NCBI GenBank assembly: GCA_028284465.1
Contig: JANQRR010000001.1
Coordinates: forward strand, 20,804-84,803
Direction of reading: 5' to 3'
Source: Gammaproteobacteria bacterium
GTDB taxonomy: Bacteria > Pseudomonadota > Gammaproteobacteria > JAJFKO01
DNA: 64,000 nucleotides
Positions 45,603 to 54,947 of this stretch are shown here, one piece after another. The notes beneath the pieces are model-generated. The model did not search any database, was not told the origin of the DNA, and worked only from the letters and a program-made list of their open reading frames with translations. The translations under genes were made by a program, and so were the position numbers. The first letter of the stretch is position 1. Each line of letters begins with the position of its first letter.

Positions 45603-45704
45603 TTGATACAATCTGAGGAATTATGTTATAATTTACGTGTATGTTGAGATTGTATCGATCTCTACTACCAGCCGATGGCAAGTGGCCGCTTGCGATCGGC
45701 TTTT
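45603..45704 (+). ncRNA. Candidate small RNA with promoter and terminator
   Basis: Promoter TTGATA-N18-TATAAT (45603-45608, 45627-45632), predicted start near 45639, and a terminator-like hairpin at 45670-45701 (AGCCGATGGCAAG / CTTGCGATCGGCT arms with one mismatch) followed by TTTTC. The transcript would be about 66 nt and includes a second small hairpin (GAGAT...ATCTC, 45646-45662). No open frame inside. Lies between two divergent regulatory genes. Confidence 0.5.
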
Positions 45705-45746
45705 CATTTCAACCCTGTGCAAAACTAAGTTATACTATACATTGAA

Positions 45747-45796
45747 TTTAACAAATTGTCAAGCTTGTTATTTAACAAGTAGGGTTATTTGTTAAA
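45747..45796. promoter_or_regulatory. Operator-like TTTAACAA repeats upstream of S24-like gene
   Basis: TTTAACAAAT at 45747 and TTTAACAAGT at 45771 (24 bp apart) plus the inverse ATTTGTTAAA at 45787-45796, overlapping a TATACT -10 at 45731-45736 region of the downstream gene. Likely binding sites of the repressor encoded next to it. Confidence 0.55.
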
Positions 45797-45831
45797 TCTC
45801 TGATTATGAGAGCCAAAGGATGATACTCAGC

Positions 45832-46491
45832 ATGAGTGATAAATTGGAACAATATCCGCCAGATTCAAAAGAAGCCAGAGCACAGCGTTTACGACAATTG
45901 CGAAAAATGGCTGGTCAACCAAGCCGAAAAACTATAGAGCGTCGCTGTGGCTTGAGTGCTAGTACCCTGCGATCGTATGAAGATGCAGATGGTGTTGGTC
46001 TTACTGAGCAAGGTGCTAAAGTTGTTGTCACTATTTATCAAAAATTAGATATCGACTGTTCAGTCTCATGGTTATATCATGGTTGTGGTCAACCACCAAA
46101 ACATTATGTTCGGGCAGTTCCGGCACTTAAGCTAAGCGAGCCAACTAACACTATCGAACAAGAAATCAATTACTTCAAGCAATTACACCCTGAAGGTATT
46201 ACCTTAGAATGCAAAAATGACGCTATGCTGCCTATTTATCGATATGGTGATTTTGTTGGTGGGATCCGGCATTATACTACAGCACTCCGAAGTCTTGCAG
46301 GACGAGACTGCATCGTTGAAATTAAAACCGGACGAGTTTTATTGCGTCGTTTGCAATTAACTCGCTCATCAGGGCACTTTAATCTTGTTGCGATCAATCC
46401 TGATACGCATATCGAGAAACCTGTACTTTATTCTGCTGAGATTTTAAGTGCCGCACCCGTCATACGCATATGGCGTGGGAAAAAATGGTAA
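45832..46491 (+). CDS. CI/S24-like repressor without peptidase residues
   Basis: About 220 residues from ATG 45832 (an ATG four codons upstream is less well placed). An unusual N-terminal HTH region (residues 18-55: QRLRQLRKMAGQPSRKTIERRCGLSASTLRSYE) is followed by an S24-like C-terminal domain with LECKNDAMLPIYRYGD. The nucleophile Ser is replaced by Ala (residue 131) and the catalytic Lys position reads LLRRL, so autocleavage is impossible. It probably acts as a ligand- or dimer-controlled repressor. Convergent with the response-regulator gene, 13 bp between stops. Confidence 0.75.
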   Translation: MSDKLEQYPPDSKEARAQRLRQLRKMAGQPSRKTIERRCGLSASTLRSYEDADGVGLTEQGAKVVVTIYQKLDIDCSVSWLYHGCGQPPKHYVRAVPALKLSEPTNTIEQEINYFKQLHPEGITLECKNDAMLPIYRYGDFVGGIRHYTTALRSLAGRDCIVEIKTGRVLLRRLQLTRSSGHFNLVAINPDTHIEKPVLYSAEILSAAPVIRIWRGKKW

Positions 46492-46504
46492 ACTAGCACC
46501 TTAT

Positions 46505-47503
46505 TTATGGTATAGGCCAAATTTCATCACGATATATGTTAAATGGCACAATATCTCGTATCGAATGATCAATAACCGTATAATACCATTCACGCCCAGG
46601 AACTTTATCAACAGGTTTCATGATATCTTCCCACATATCACCTTGTAATTTTGTTGATAATTTTTGTGGATGTTCACAAGGAAACATTTGACGTTCTCGA
46701 ATAGCCTCTAGCACACTATGAGGGGCTTTTGAATCTTTTGCAATATCATAAATTTCCTCAAAATCTTCTTTTGAATGCATTAACAATATCTTTACACTAC
46801 CCTCTGGTGTCAACATCAAAAAGCTACATGATGAATTAATAAGGTAAAATTCATTAATATCATGTTTTTTACGGATCGTTTGAAAGACATTTAAAAATTG
46901 TTCATCGTACAATGGTTTTAATACATGTGATAAAAGACCACTGATATAATGGCTTAGATCTAAAAACTGCTGCCAAGTATATTGCTCTATAAAATCATCA
47001 ATTTTAGCGATAGCTTCTGATCCTTTCGGTAAATAGGCATCAATTAATTTCTGATTAAATGCATTAACAGCTTCTTGCGTGCCTGCAATACCTGTAAACA
47101 AAATTAATTTGACAGGCAGTCCTGCTTCTCTTATTTTTTGACACCATGCTAAACCATCCGTATCTGGCATCGATTTATCAACAAAAACCGCGACTATTTT
47201 CTTATAACGATCTGGCGTATCCAGTTGCGATTGTAATATGGAAAAATCAATATCAAACGTTTCAACTGTATTTAATTTATTGATGCTACTAAAATTCTGT
47301 TTAGTAATGAGCTTAGATAAACTATCGATCGAATACATATGGGTAGTAATATGATGATATGCCTTATTTGGCTCACTTTCTAAAACAAAAGGTGTCGTTT
47401 TCGCAAGCTTTAGGCTAAGAGAAGTCAAGAAGGACCTGTCATCATCAAGAAACAGCACATTAGTAGGGTGGTAAAAAATAGGAATTAGCAGCTCACCAGG
47501 CAT
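46505..47503 (-). CDS. Atypical response regulator with inserted receiver and unknown output domain
   Basis: 332 residues. An N-terminal receiver has the acidic pocket LFLDDD (Asp 20-22), the acceptor region VFVDKSMPDTDG (Asp 109) and K at DAYLPKG. The distance between acidic pocket and acceptor is about 87 residues instead of about 40-45, so an extra region of about 45 residues is inserted. The C-terminal part (residues 190-332) matches no output fold I recognise and shows no HTH. It ends 60 bp downstream of the histidine kinase gene in the same direction, so the two form a two-component pair at the end of the NRPS/PKS operon. Confidence 0.75.
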   Translation of the reverse strand: MPGELLIPIFYHPTNVLFLDDDRSFLTSLSLKLAKTTPFVLESEPNKAYHHITTHMYSIDSLSKLITKQNFSSINKLNTVETFDIDFSILQSQLDTPDRYKKIVAVFVDKSMPDTDGLAWCQKIREAGLPVKLILFTGIAGTQEAVNAFNQKLIDAYLPKGSEAIAKIDDFIEQYTWQQFLDLSHYISGLLSHVLKPLYDEQFLNVFQTIRKKHDINEFYLINSSCSFLMLTPEGSVKILLMHSKEDFEEIYDIAKDSKAPHSVLEAIRERQMFPCEHPQKLSTKLQGDMWEDIMKPVDKVPGREWYYTVIDHSIRDIVPFNIYRDEIWPIP

Positions 47504-47563
47504 TATCGTTATCTCCTTCGTATCGTCTAACTCAAGTATAGCCTAGGCTGAGCCGTTTTTCTG

Positions 47564-48766
47564 CTATTTCTGGCGTGGGATACGGATGATAAATCGCGTA
47601 TATTTGCCCGATTCCGAATCACATTCAATACTTGAGTGTAACTTCGCTAATACAAATCGACAAAAATAAAGGCCCAAGCCAATGCTTTCCGCAGTTCTTT
47701 GCTTTGTTGTATAAAATGGCTCAAAAATCTTATCGAGTTGATCATCTGTCATACCTAATGCAGTATCCTCAAAATAAATAACCACATGGTCATCAACACA
47801 ATCACTCCATATGGTGATAGTGCCTTTACTTGCAGCTTGAATAGCATGTAATGCATTTTTAATTAAATTATAAAATACATGAATAATAATACTTTCTTGT
47901 GCCAGCACATTAACATTATCTATATGCTTAACATTAACTAATGTTTTTTCATTCAATTTAAAAGGATATTGATCTACAGCTTTATTTACTGCGGCTTTAA
48001 TATTACAAGGTTTAACTTCCAGGGTACTATCCTGTACGGTATGTTCGATGCCCATTAACACCATATCGATTGTCGAGTTTGAATAATCGACGACATTTTC
48101 TAAATCACTCAGCGACAATTTAATAGAATCGAAAATATCTTGCCTGATCGGTTTAACTTGACCTTGCTCAACACCAACCTCATAAGCATGGATCAAAGCA
48201 GGAAAATATTCTTTAAGGTTACCTGCCGTTAATTTCATCGTTAATAACGGTGTACGCAATTCATGTGCTATCATACCACCTAATGCTGACATTGCCTTTA
48301 GTCGTTCAATTTCAGTTTTTGCTTTTTCAAGTGCTGCTTGTTCTTGTTTACGTTCAGTAATATCAACAGAAATGCCTAATATACCATTGATATTGCCATA
48401 ACTATCTTTCAATGGGATTTTATGCGTTAGCATGATCCTATGTGAATTGTCCTTTGGCAGTGGTATGACTTCTTCTACATAAACATCTTCACCGTGCAAT
48501 AGGATTTTATCGTCATGCTGTTTTAGCGTCGCTATCCGTTCTTTAGACCATCCAAAATTTTCATCCTTTTTACCAATGATCTTTTTTGTTGAAGCAAGTC
48601 CCGCCGCTTTTGCCAGTTTCCGATTACATCCTCGGTAAATACGATCTTTATCTTTCCAATAGATATATTCTGGCAAATTTTCAAGGATAACCGCTATACT
48701 CATCTGTTCGAGTGATGTATGTCGAAACCTTAATAACTTTTTAAACCACTCTATTAATGCTAGCAT
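47564..48766 (-). CDS. Cytosolic PAS-domain sensor histidine kinase
   Basis: 400 residues, no membrane segment. A PAS domain (about 22-138, LENLPEYIYWKDKDRIYRGCNRK... ending GILGISVDITERK) is followed by a HisKA domain with IAHELRTPLL (phosphoacceptor His 168) and a HATPase domain with the N box NLIKNALHAI, DTALGM and GLGLYFCR. It lacks a receiver, so the adjacent response regulator is the likely partner. Cytosolic location implies it senses an internal or membrane-permeant ligand, which could be the product of the enzymes encoded upstream. 15 bp downstream of the hydrolase gene. Confidence 0.87.
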   Translation of the reverse strand: MLALIEWFKKLLRFRHTSLEQMSIAVILENLPEYIYWKDKDRIYRGCNRKLAKAAGLASTKKIIGKKDENFGWSKERIATLKQHDDKILLHGEDVYVEEVIPLPKDNSHRIMLTHKIPLKDSYGNINGILGISVDITERKQEQAALEKAKTEIERLKAMSALGGMIAHELRTPLLTMKLTAGNLKEYFPALIHAYEVGVEQGQVKPIRQDIFDSIKLSLSDLENVVDYSNSTIDMVLMGIEHTVQDSTLEVKPCNIKAAVNKAVDQYPFKLNEKTLVNVKHIDNVNVLAQESIIIHVFYNLIKNALHAIQAASKGTITIWSDCVDDHVVIYFEDTALGMTDDQLDKIFEPFYTTKQRTAESIGLGLYFCRFVLAKLHSSIECDSESGKYTRFIIRIPRQK

Positions 48767-48781
48767 TTCATCACACTAAAA

Positions 48782-49684
48782 TTATCGGCGATAATGGCTT
48801 GCTTTACTAATATTTTCGTAAAGACCCTTACTTTCCATACAATGTATTAATTCTTCAATAAATTTTCCTGATTCCGTCATCATCGGATAATGTCCACTAT
48901 CCTTAAAAATATAATAGTGCATTTTTTCTAACATTGCTCGATTATCGTCTGTCCAATGGTAAAAAGGGCAAGAATAATCATATAATCCTAGTGCTAAAAA
49001 GGTTGGCACAACTTCAAATTCCCCAGATTGAACGTCATATGCACTGATTAAGGAAAAATAGTGCATGATCAATGGCATATCCATTTCAATGTTGGGCCAT
49101 AATCGTTCCGGTTTATACCGCTCTGGGTGCCTAAAAAATTGAGTCCGACGTGATGAATATTTTGCTATAAATGTTTTCTGTAATGATGTCTGCTTAACGA
49201 ATGTTTCTAATTGTTTCTTTAAAGCATTATGATCATTAATATACATACGTTGACGTTGTTTTGTGGCATTGTACCTAAAGAATAATTTTGAAGATTGTTC
49301 TTTTTTATGTCCCCATATTGGCGAAGTGGCAATAACAATATTGAATAAAACATTTTCTGTATGCTTCTTAGCATACTCAATGGCTAAGATCCCCATGGCA
49401 GAATGAGAAAAAAGGATCACCTTTTTAAGATCTAATTGAACTCTTATGTCCTCAACAACATCCACAAAATGGGCTAATGTTAGTTGGCTATAATCAGGAG
49501 TATGCTTATCATTTTTAATAAACCAATCAACAAAATAGATCTTAAACAAAGTGTCAAATTCTTTAGGCAGAAATCCCGGCTGTTGAAATATACTCGCTGG
49601 GCCTACTATCAAAAGCGGGTAGTCACCCTTTCCACGTTTCCTAATTCTAACTTTTTTATTGAGCACTGTAATACACTTCTTCAT
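48782..49684 (-). CDS. Alpha/beta hydrolase associated with the PKS
   Basis: 300 residues. The nucleophile elbow reads KVILFSHSAMGILAIEYA (S-H-S-A-M-G), a GxSxG variant, and a C-terminal FKDSGHYPMMTESGKFIEEL provides the His; an Asp lies between. This is the lid-less alpha/beta hydrolase fold. Its ATG overlaps the PKS stop (ATGA), so it is translated with the PKS and most likely a proofreading (type II) thioesterase or a tailoring enzyme acting on the polyketide. A small-molecule hydrolase controlling the signal level is the alternative. Confidence 0.75.
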   Translation of the reverse strand: MKKCITVLNKKVRIRKRGKGDYPLLIVGPASIFQQPGFLPKEFDTLFKIYFVDWFIKNDKHTPDYSQLTLAHFVDVVEDIRVQLDLKKVILFSHSAMGILAIEYAKKHTENVLFNIVIATSPIWGHKKEQSSKLFFRYNATKQRQRMYINDHNALKKQLETFVKQTSLQKTFIAKYSSRRTQFFRHPERYKPERLWPNIEMDMPLIMHYFSLISAYDVQSGEFEVVPTFLALGLYDYSCPFYHWTDDNRAMLEKMHYYIFKDSGHYPMMTESGKFIEELIHCMESKGLYENISKASHYRR

Positions 49685-52600
49685 GGCATGTTCTCCTTTG
49701 CTATTTCCGTGCCTGAATGCACCAATAATTTTAGGTGTCGTGCCATTTCCTCAGCATGTGATTTATTGAGTATTGTATTATGATCATCATCTATTGAATA
49801 AACAGTAATATTGCCACTTGTATAAGGACGCCAATGATTATAACTGTCATCTATTTTTTTATACTCAGGTAAAACCTTTCTTGCTTTAAACAATATTAAA
49901 TCAAAATTGGTCGTCTTTAGATGTGAATTAAACAATAAATTCATACGATCCCATTGTAATGTCAGCATTAATTGCTTTTTCTTGTCATCTAATATATCCA
50001 TATTCATAATATTTTCTTTAATTTTATCTTTCGCTTCAATAAAGCGTTTATAATCTTTCAACTCAGTTGAAAATCTAGCCCAACCATCTATTAATATGAC
50101 AGCCAATACTCTATCATTATTATCTTGCAACTGCGTCGCTATTTCATAAGCAACATTTGCACCGAATGAATGACCAGCAAGGATATAAGGTCCTGATGGT
50201 TGTTCCTGCTTAATCATTTTTAGATATGTTGCTGCCATCGATCGTAATGAGGAAAATGTTATGTTCTGGTTATGTAGCACCGGATCGTCGATACCATAAC
50301 ATGTAAACTGATCTGCGAGTAACGTTGCTAACGTGTGATATGAAAAACTGCTACCACCTATAGGATGTATAAAAAATATAGTGCGTCCACTTTTACTCAT
50401 TGATAACGGGTACAAAAATGACGATTTAACTTGTTTTGACTGCCGCTTATAGATAAATTCCGCCAGTGTATTTACAGAAATGTGATCAATAAGATCGGCT
50501 AATGTTAATTCTATTTGTAATTTTTCCTCAATCATTGCAATTAAGCGTACCGCATCAAGCGAATCACCACCTAGAGAAAAGAAATCATCGTCCTTACCAA
50601 TTGTTTTAACCTTTAGACACTCCTTAAAAACAGATCTCAGTATGTTTGTGATGGCTGATTGTGATATTGGCTTATCATGTTGAATTGTGCTTATGTTAGA
50701 TGTTGTATCTTGATTAAATTCTGATTTTAAGCAAGATGTAAAAGTCTTTTCTATTCTATCATTTAAACCATCTGTTGATTTTGTCAAAAAACAGTTTGTG
50801 ATAATATTATTTTGCGAGAGAATTTTTTCAACCCATTGCACAACATCTTCGCCAGTTAATGTATTTAATTTTGTATTATAATAATTTGATTTCTCAGTCA
50901 TCAATGCATCACAATTTATACTTATCCAATTAACGTGGCTATGCTCTTTCATCTGAGCGTAGGCATTCATATAACAGTTTACAGCCGCATAGATGGCTAG
51001 TCCTACGCCGCCTAAAATAGTTGACAATGACGAAGATAAGATACAAAACTCTACGGGGATCGTTTTAAAGAGTGTATCAAGCACATTTAGCCCATAGACC
51101 TTTGCTTTCAGCTGCCTACTTAAAAATGTTTGATCGATATCTTTAATAAAGCGTTTTTCTAGCACACCTGCAAAATGAAACACGCCATTAATGTGCTGGT
51201 GTTTACGCTGTATGTTTTCAAAGAGTTTGTGCATCGCATTATAATCGGCAACATCTGCTGAACAGATCCGTAACGTATTAGCTTGCTTATTAATTCTATT
51301 TAATCGGTTTATAATAGTTAGATCTTGCAGTCCATCATTACCATGTTGATCACGTTGTGTGTTCCATTTAATCTGCCGACGTGATATTAAAATAATATTA
51401 GCCGTATGTTTGCTGGCAAGGTATTCCGCTACCGCAAGACCAAGTTGACCTAAACCACCCGTAATAACATAAACACCATTTTTCTTAAGACACGTTGTTT
51501 TGGTAACATCCGCTGTTTGTTGTTGATAATTTCGCACAAGACGACATCCACCTCGATATGATATTATCCTGTCCGTAGTATCACTTAATAATTCTGTTAA
51601 CATATGATTCTGGACAAAAAGATCAACATTATCGACATCGATAACCTTACACTTCATCCTACTTTCTTGCATAATAACAAGTGCAAGTCCAGTTAACATT
51701 GAATGCTCAGGGATAACACTATCATAATTACCTATTTGGTTAAGATGATTTGTGAGAATATCGATGGCTGTTGGATAATGCTTCTGTTGCATACAGGCTT
51801 GTACGCAATATAACACACTATACAATGATGTTAGCATGGTTGTCGTCATGTCTAAATCCACTTTGTTTTTGCCATCTTTCCCTAACACGCAGCCATAATA
51901 GATGATCCGTGACGGCAAGTTATGGTGTTGATTTAGTGTTTCCAACAATCGTTGGTGATCGGATACAGAAATAGGATTTATTTGATAATGGCTAGGGTTT
52001 AATTGTGAAAATGTATCACCTTGAGTTACAACCGTGATCTCGTCATTACAATCGTTTATTAACGCTATTAAGCTTGATACGTTAGCTAACTCATCAGTAA
52101 ATACTAACCAGTTTTCTTTGATATTAGGTTGCTTTACAGGATCGATAAGCTTCACTCGCCATGTGGGTAAATATAAATAACTACCCAATAATGTGTTGCC
52201 AGTTGGTTTTTGAGGATCCGGTTTGATCCAAAATGATTGCCGCTTAAAAGGATATGTTGGAAGATGTAGCTTATGTCTGGCTTCATGCGCATAATATTTT
52301 TCTGCGCTTATGGTAACCCCTCTTACCCAACAGGTAGCAGCAACATGATGCAAGCATTGCTCAACATACTTTTTCTCCGCTACTTTTGGTAGGGTCACTA
52401 TTGGTTTAATATGTTTTGCTTGTTGCGACTGTTTGAGTAATGCCGATAATACTGCACCTGATCCGACCTCAATAAACGCATGGTGCCCTTCTTGAATAAG
52501 CTTCTCAAGCCCTTGCTGAAATAACACGGGCTTTCTCATATGCTGTGCAAAATAGGTTTTATCAGCAAAATCTGTTTTTGTTATCCATTGTCCCGTTACA

Positions 52601-54900
52601 TTGGATATATACGGGATCTCCGGGTGTTGATATGTCAATTGCTGTAACATCTGTTGATAGGCCGGAATAATATCCTCTATCATGTGTGAATGAAAAGCAT
52701 ATCGTGTATTAACAAGCGTGCATTTTAATGTTTTTGCTTTTAATTTTTTATCAAAAGCTACTCTGGCACGTTCGATCTCAGAAGATTTACCCGCGATCAC
52801 ACATTGTTGCGACGCATTAACAGCAGCTATTGATAATGTTTTATTATCAAGCCATGCTTCAACATTTTCTATTGATAATGGTATCGCTAGCATCGAACCT
52901 AACGGTAACGTATCACTCAGTTGACCTCGGATCATTACCAACGATAATACTGTTTCAAGGGGCAAAACGTTTGCAAGACACGCGGCCACATATTCTCCCA
53001 AACTATGGCCTAACATAGCATCGGGGGAAATTCCCCACATCATGAGGGTTTTCGCTAAAGTGTATTCAATAACAATGTGGGCAACTTGCAAGATGGCACC
53101 TGAAAACGGCGTGTGTGTTTTGTTAGATCGCATAATAAAGTTTAGGACATCTTGTCGGATCTCGTTTGGTACGTACGAAATGGTATCATCAAGTATTTCT
53201 TTAAATTTTATATTTACATGATAGAGTGGTGCAAATGTACCAGGAGCTAACGTCCCCTGCCCTGGAAATAAAAAAACAAGTTTTGTCGGCGAATATTCAT
53301 TTAACGATCCTTGAATTTTGCTATCGTTGTTATCATTGAGCAATTGCTTGAATTCTCGAACATTGCTGCAGACCCAAGCTTGACGATAATTAAATGATCG
53401 TCGTCCTGTAAATAGTGTATAAGCGACATCTGCCAAGGAAATATCTTGGTTGTTTTTGTTATTTAGATATGTTGACCATGATCGTTTTAATTCCTTTAGT
53501 GCTGAGGTGGATTTTGCAGACAATGCTATAATGTGTGTGCTCTGTTGAGATTTTTCATAATTAATCGGAGGTGTTTCTTCAAGTATAATATGCGCATTTG
53601 TGCCACCAATACCAAATGAGCTAACAGCGGCTCGTCGTTTTGCATATTTACTTGATTTCCAAGGCAGCAACTTATCACAAACGTAAAAAGGCGTTTTGTC
53701 TAACGTAATATGTGTATTAAGTTGATTATAGTGAACCGTCGGTGGGATCGTGCGGTGCTTTAGTACAAGTACCGTTTTAATTAATCCGATGATTCCAGCT
53801 GTCACATCGGCATGACCAATATTTGATTTTACCGATCCGATCGCGCATGATTGTGGTTTGATCGTACTTTGCTGATAAGCTTGAACAAGTCCAGCCATTT
53901 CAATAGGATCACCTAATAGCGTTCCAGTTCCATGCATCTCTACATAAGCGATAGTCGATAAATCAATGCCTTGCGCTGCCTCTTTAATACATCGATACTG
54001 TTGTTGTATACTCGGTGATGCATAATTCATTTTGTGAGCGCCGTCATTATTACTATGATATCCTTTAATCACGGCATCAATCGGATCATGATCACGCACA
54101 GCATCCTGCAATCGTTTCAAAACAATCACGCCAACTCCAGCACTGCTAACAGTACCAGATGCTTTAGCATCAAAAGGACGACAGGCACCATCTTTAGATA
54201 ACACACCACCTTCTTGATAAAAATAACCTCTTTCTTGTGGTAATTTGATAGAGACACCACCCGCTAATGCCAGATCGCAATGTCCATTCAGTAATGCTTG
54301 GCATGCTGTTATAACCGCAACTAATGAAGTTGAACAAGCCGTACTTATTGTAATACTTGGCCCCGTTAAATTGAGATAATAGGCAACTTTGGTTGTAAGA
54401 AAGTGATGGCTTGAAGCAATGTGTGTTTGATAATGATTTTGATTAACCAAAAAATCTCGATTCTTTTGTAAATTAGTATATAAATATGTATTATCGGAGC
54501 AACCACCAAAAACCCCGATTTTCACATCATTATTTTCCTGTGGATGGCCTGATGACTCAAGTGCATGATAACAACTTTCCAAAAAAAGTCGTTGTTGTGG
54601 ATCAGTGATTGTTGCTTCATAGGCATTCATACCAAAAAAATCTGCATCAAACTTATCAATGTCAGATAACACACCTCTAACCTTGATATAGTTTGGATCA
54701 CGCAGGGCTTCTATCGCTATCCCTGCATCAAGTAATTCTTCCTCGGTAAAATGATGCAACATGTCTTTGCCGGCTATTAAATTTTCCCAAAATTCATCTA
54801 TGTTAGAAGCGCCAGGAAATCTCCCTGACATACCAATCACAGCAATATCATTATTCTCTTTAGTCTCTTTTTGTTGATGTTGATAATACTTGTTTGTCAT
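49681..54900 (-). CDS. Type I polyketide synthase, KS-AT-KR-ACP-TE
   Basis: About 1739 residues from ATG 54900 (the frame opens earlier only with TTG). Domains in order: KS (active Cys near residue 193 in DTACSTSLVA, EMHGTGTLLGDP and NIGHADVTAG His sites), AT (GHSLGEY near 630; YAFHS motif near 750 resembles the HAFH of malonyl-specific ATs), KR with a structural subdomain (GGLGQLG near 1150; catalytic Ser/Tyr/Asn in SSSLS...YAAVN; the LDD motif of B-type KRs is LEK here), ACP (GGDSL near 1446) and a C-terminal TE (GHSFG near 1573, His in DDHNTI near 1706). No DH or ER, so the product keeps a beta-hydroxyl. It accepts the aminoacyl chain from the NRPS encoded 47 bp upstream. Confidence 0.93.
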   Translation of the reverse strand: MTNKYYQHQQKETKENNDIAVIGMSGRFPGASNIDEFWENLIAGKDMLHHFTEEELLDAGIAIEALRDPNYIKVRGVLSDIDKFDADFFGMNAYEATITDPQQRLFLESCYHALESSGHPQENNDVKIGVFGGCSDNTYLYTNLQKNRDFLVNQNHYQTHIASSHHFLTTKVAYYLNLTGPSITISTACSTSLVAVITACQALLNGHCDLALAGGVSIKLPQERGYFYQEGGVLSKDGACRPFDAKASGTVSSAGVGVIVLKRLQDAVRDHDPIDAVIKGYHSNNDGAHKMNYASPSIQQQYRCIKEAAQGIDLSTIAYVEMHGTGTLLGDPIEMAGLVQAYQQSTIKPQSCAIGSVKSNIGHADVTAGIIGLIKTVLVLKHRTIPPTVHYNQLNTHITLDKTPFYVCDKLLPWKSSKYAKRRAAVSSFGIGGTNAHIILEETPPINYEKSQQSTHIIALSAKSTSALKELKRSWSTYLNNKNNQDISLADVAYTLFTGRRSFNYRQAWVCSNVREFKQLLNDNNDSKIQGSLNEYSPTKLVFLFPGQGTLAPGTFAPLYHVNIKFKEILDDTISYVPNEIRQDVLNFIMRSNKTHTPFSGAILQVAHIVIEYTLAKTLMMWGISPDAMLGHSLGEYVAACLANVLPLETVLSLVMIRGQLSDTLPLGSMLAIPLSIENVEAWLDNKTLSIAAVNASQQCVIAGKSSEIERARVAFDKKLKAKTLKCTLVNTRYAFHSHMIEDIIPAYQQMLQQLTYQHPEIPYISNVTGQWITKTDFADKTYFAQHMRKPVLFQQGLEKLIQEGHHAFIEVGSGAVLSALLKQSQQAKHIKPIVTLPKVAEKKYVEQCLHHVAATCWVRGVTISAEKYYAHEARHKLHLPTYPFKRQSFWIKPDPQKPTGNTLLGSYLYLPTWRVKLIDPVKQPNIKENWLVFTDELANVSSLIALINDCNDEITVVTQGDTFSQLNPSHYQINPISVSDHQRLLETLNQHHNLPSRIIYYGCVLGKDGKNKVDLDMTTTMLTSLYSVLYCVQACMQQKHYPTAIDILTNHLNQIGNYDSVIPEHSMLTGLALVIMQESRMKCKVIDVDNVDLFVQNHMLTELLSDTTDRIISYRGGCRLVRNYQQQTADVTKTTCLKKNGVYVITGGLGQLGLAVAEYLASKHTANIILISRRQIKWNTQRDQHGNDGLQDLTIINRLNRINKQANTLRICSADVADYNAMHKLFENIQRKHQHINGVFHFAGVLEKRFIKDIDQTFLSRQLKAKVYGLNVLDTLFKTIPVEFCILSSSLSTILGGVGLAIYAAVNCYMNAYAQMKEHSHVNWISINCDALMTEKSNYYNTKLNTLTGEDVVQWVEKILSQNNIITNCFLTKSTDGLNDRIEKTFTSCLKSEFNQDTTSNISTIQHDKPISQSAITNILRSVFKECLKVKTIGKDDDFFSLGGDSLDAVRLIAMIEEKLQIELTLADLIDHISVNTLAEFIYKRQSKQVKSSFLYPLSMSKSGRTIFFIHPIGGSSFSYHTLATLLADQFTCYGIDDPVLHNQNITFSSLRSMAATYLKMIKQEQPSGPYILAGHSFGANVAYEIATQLQDNNDRVLAVILIDGWARFSTELKDYKRFIEAKDKIKENIMNMDILDDKKKQLMLTLQWDRMNLLFNSHLKTTNFDLILFKARKVLPEYKKIDDSYNHWRPYTSGNITVYSIDDDHNTILNKSHAEEMARHLKLLVHSGTEIAKENMP

Positions 54901-54947
54901 CTTATTACAGCCTTGCAAATACCGAAATAACCTTATACATGCTCACG

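Noticed and set aside
46505..48766. Idea that the kinase/regulator pair is a Legionella LqsS/LqsR quorum system
   Set aside because: The kinase has no membrane domain and has a PAS input; no LqsA synthase is present. Only a loose functional analogy remains.
49681..54900. Possible DH or ER domain between AT and KR of the PKS
   Set aside because: The 270-residue segment fits the KR structural subdomain; no HxxxGxxxxP or NADPH enoylreductase motif was seen.
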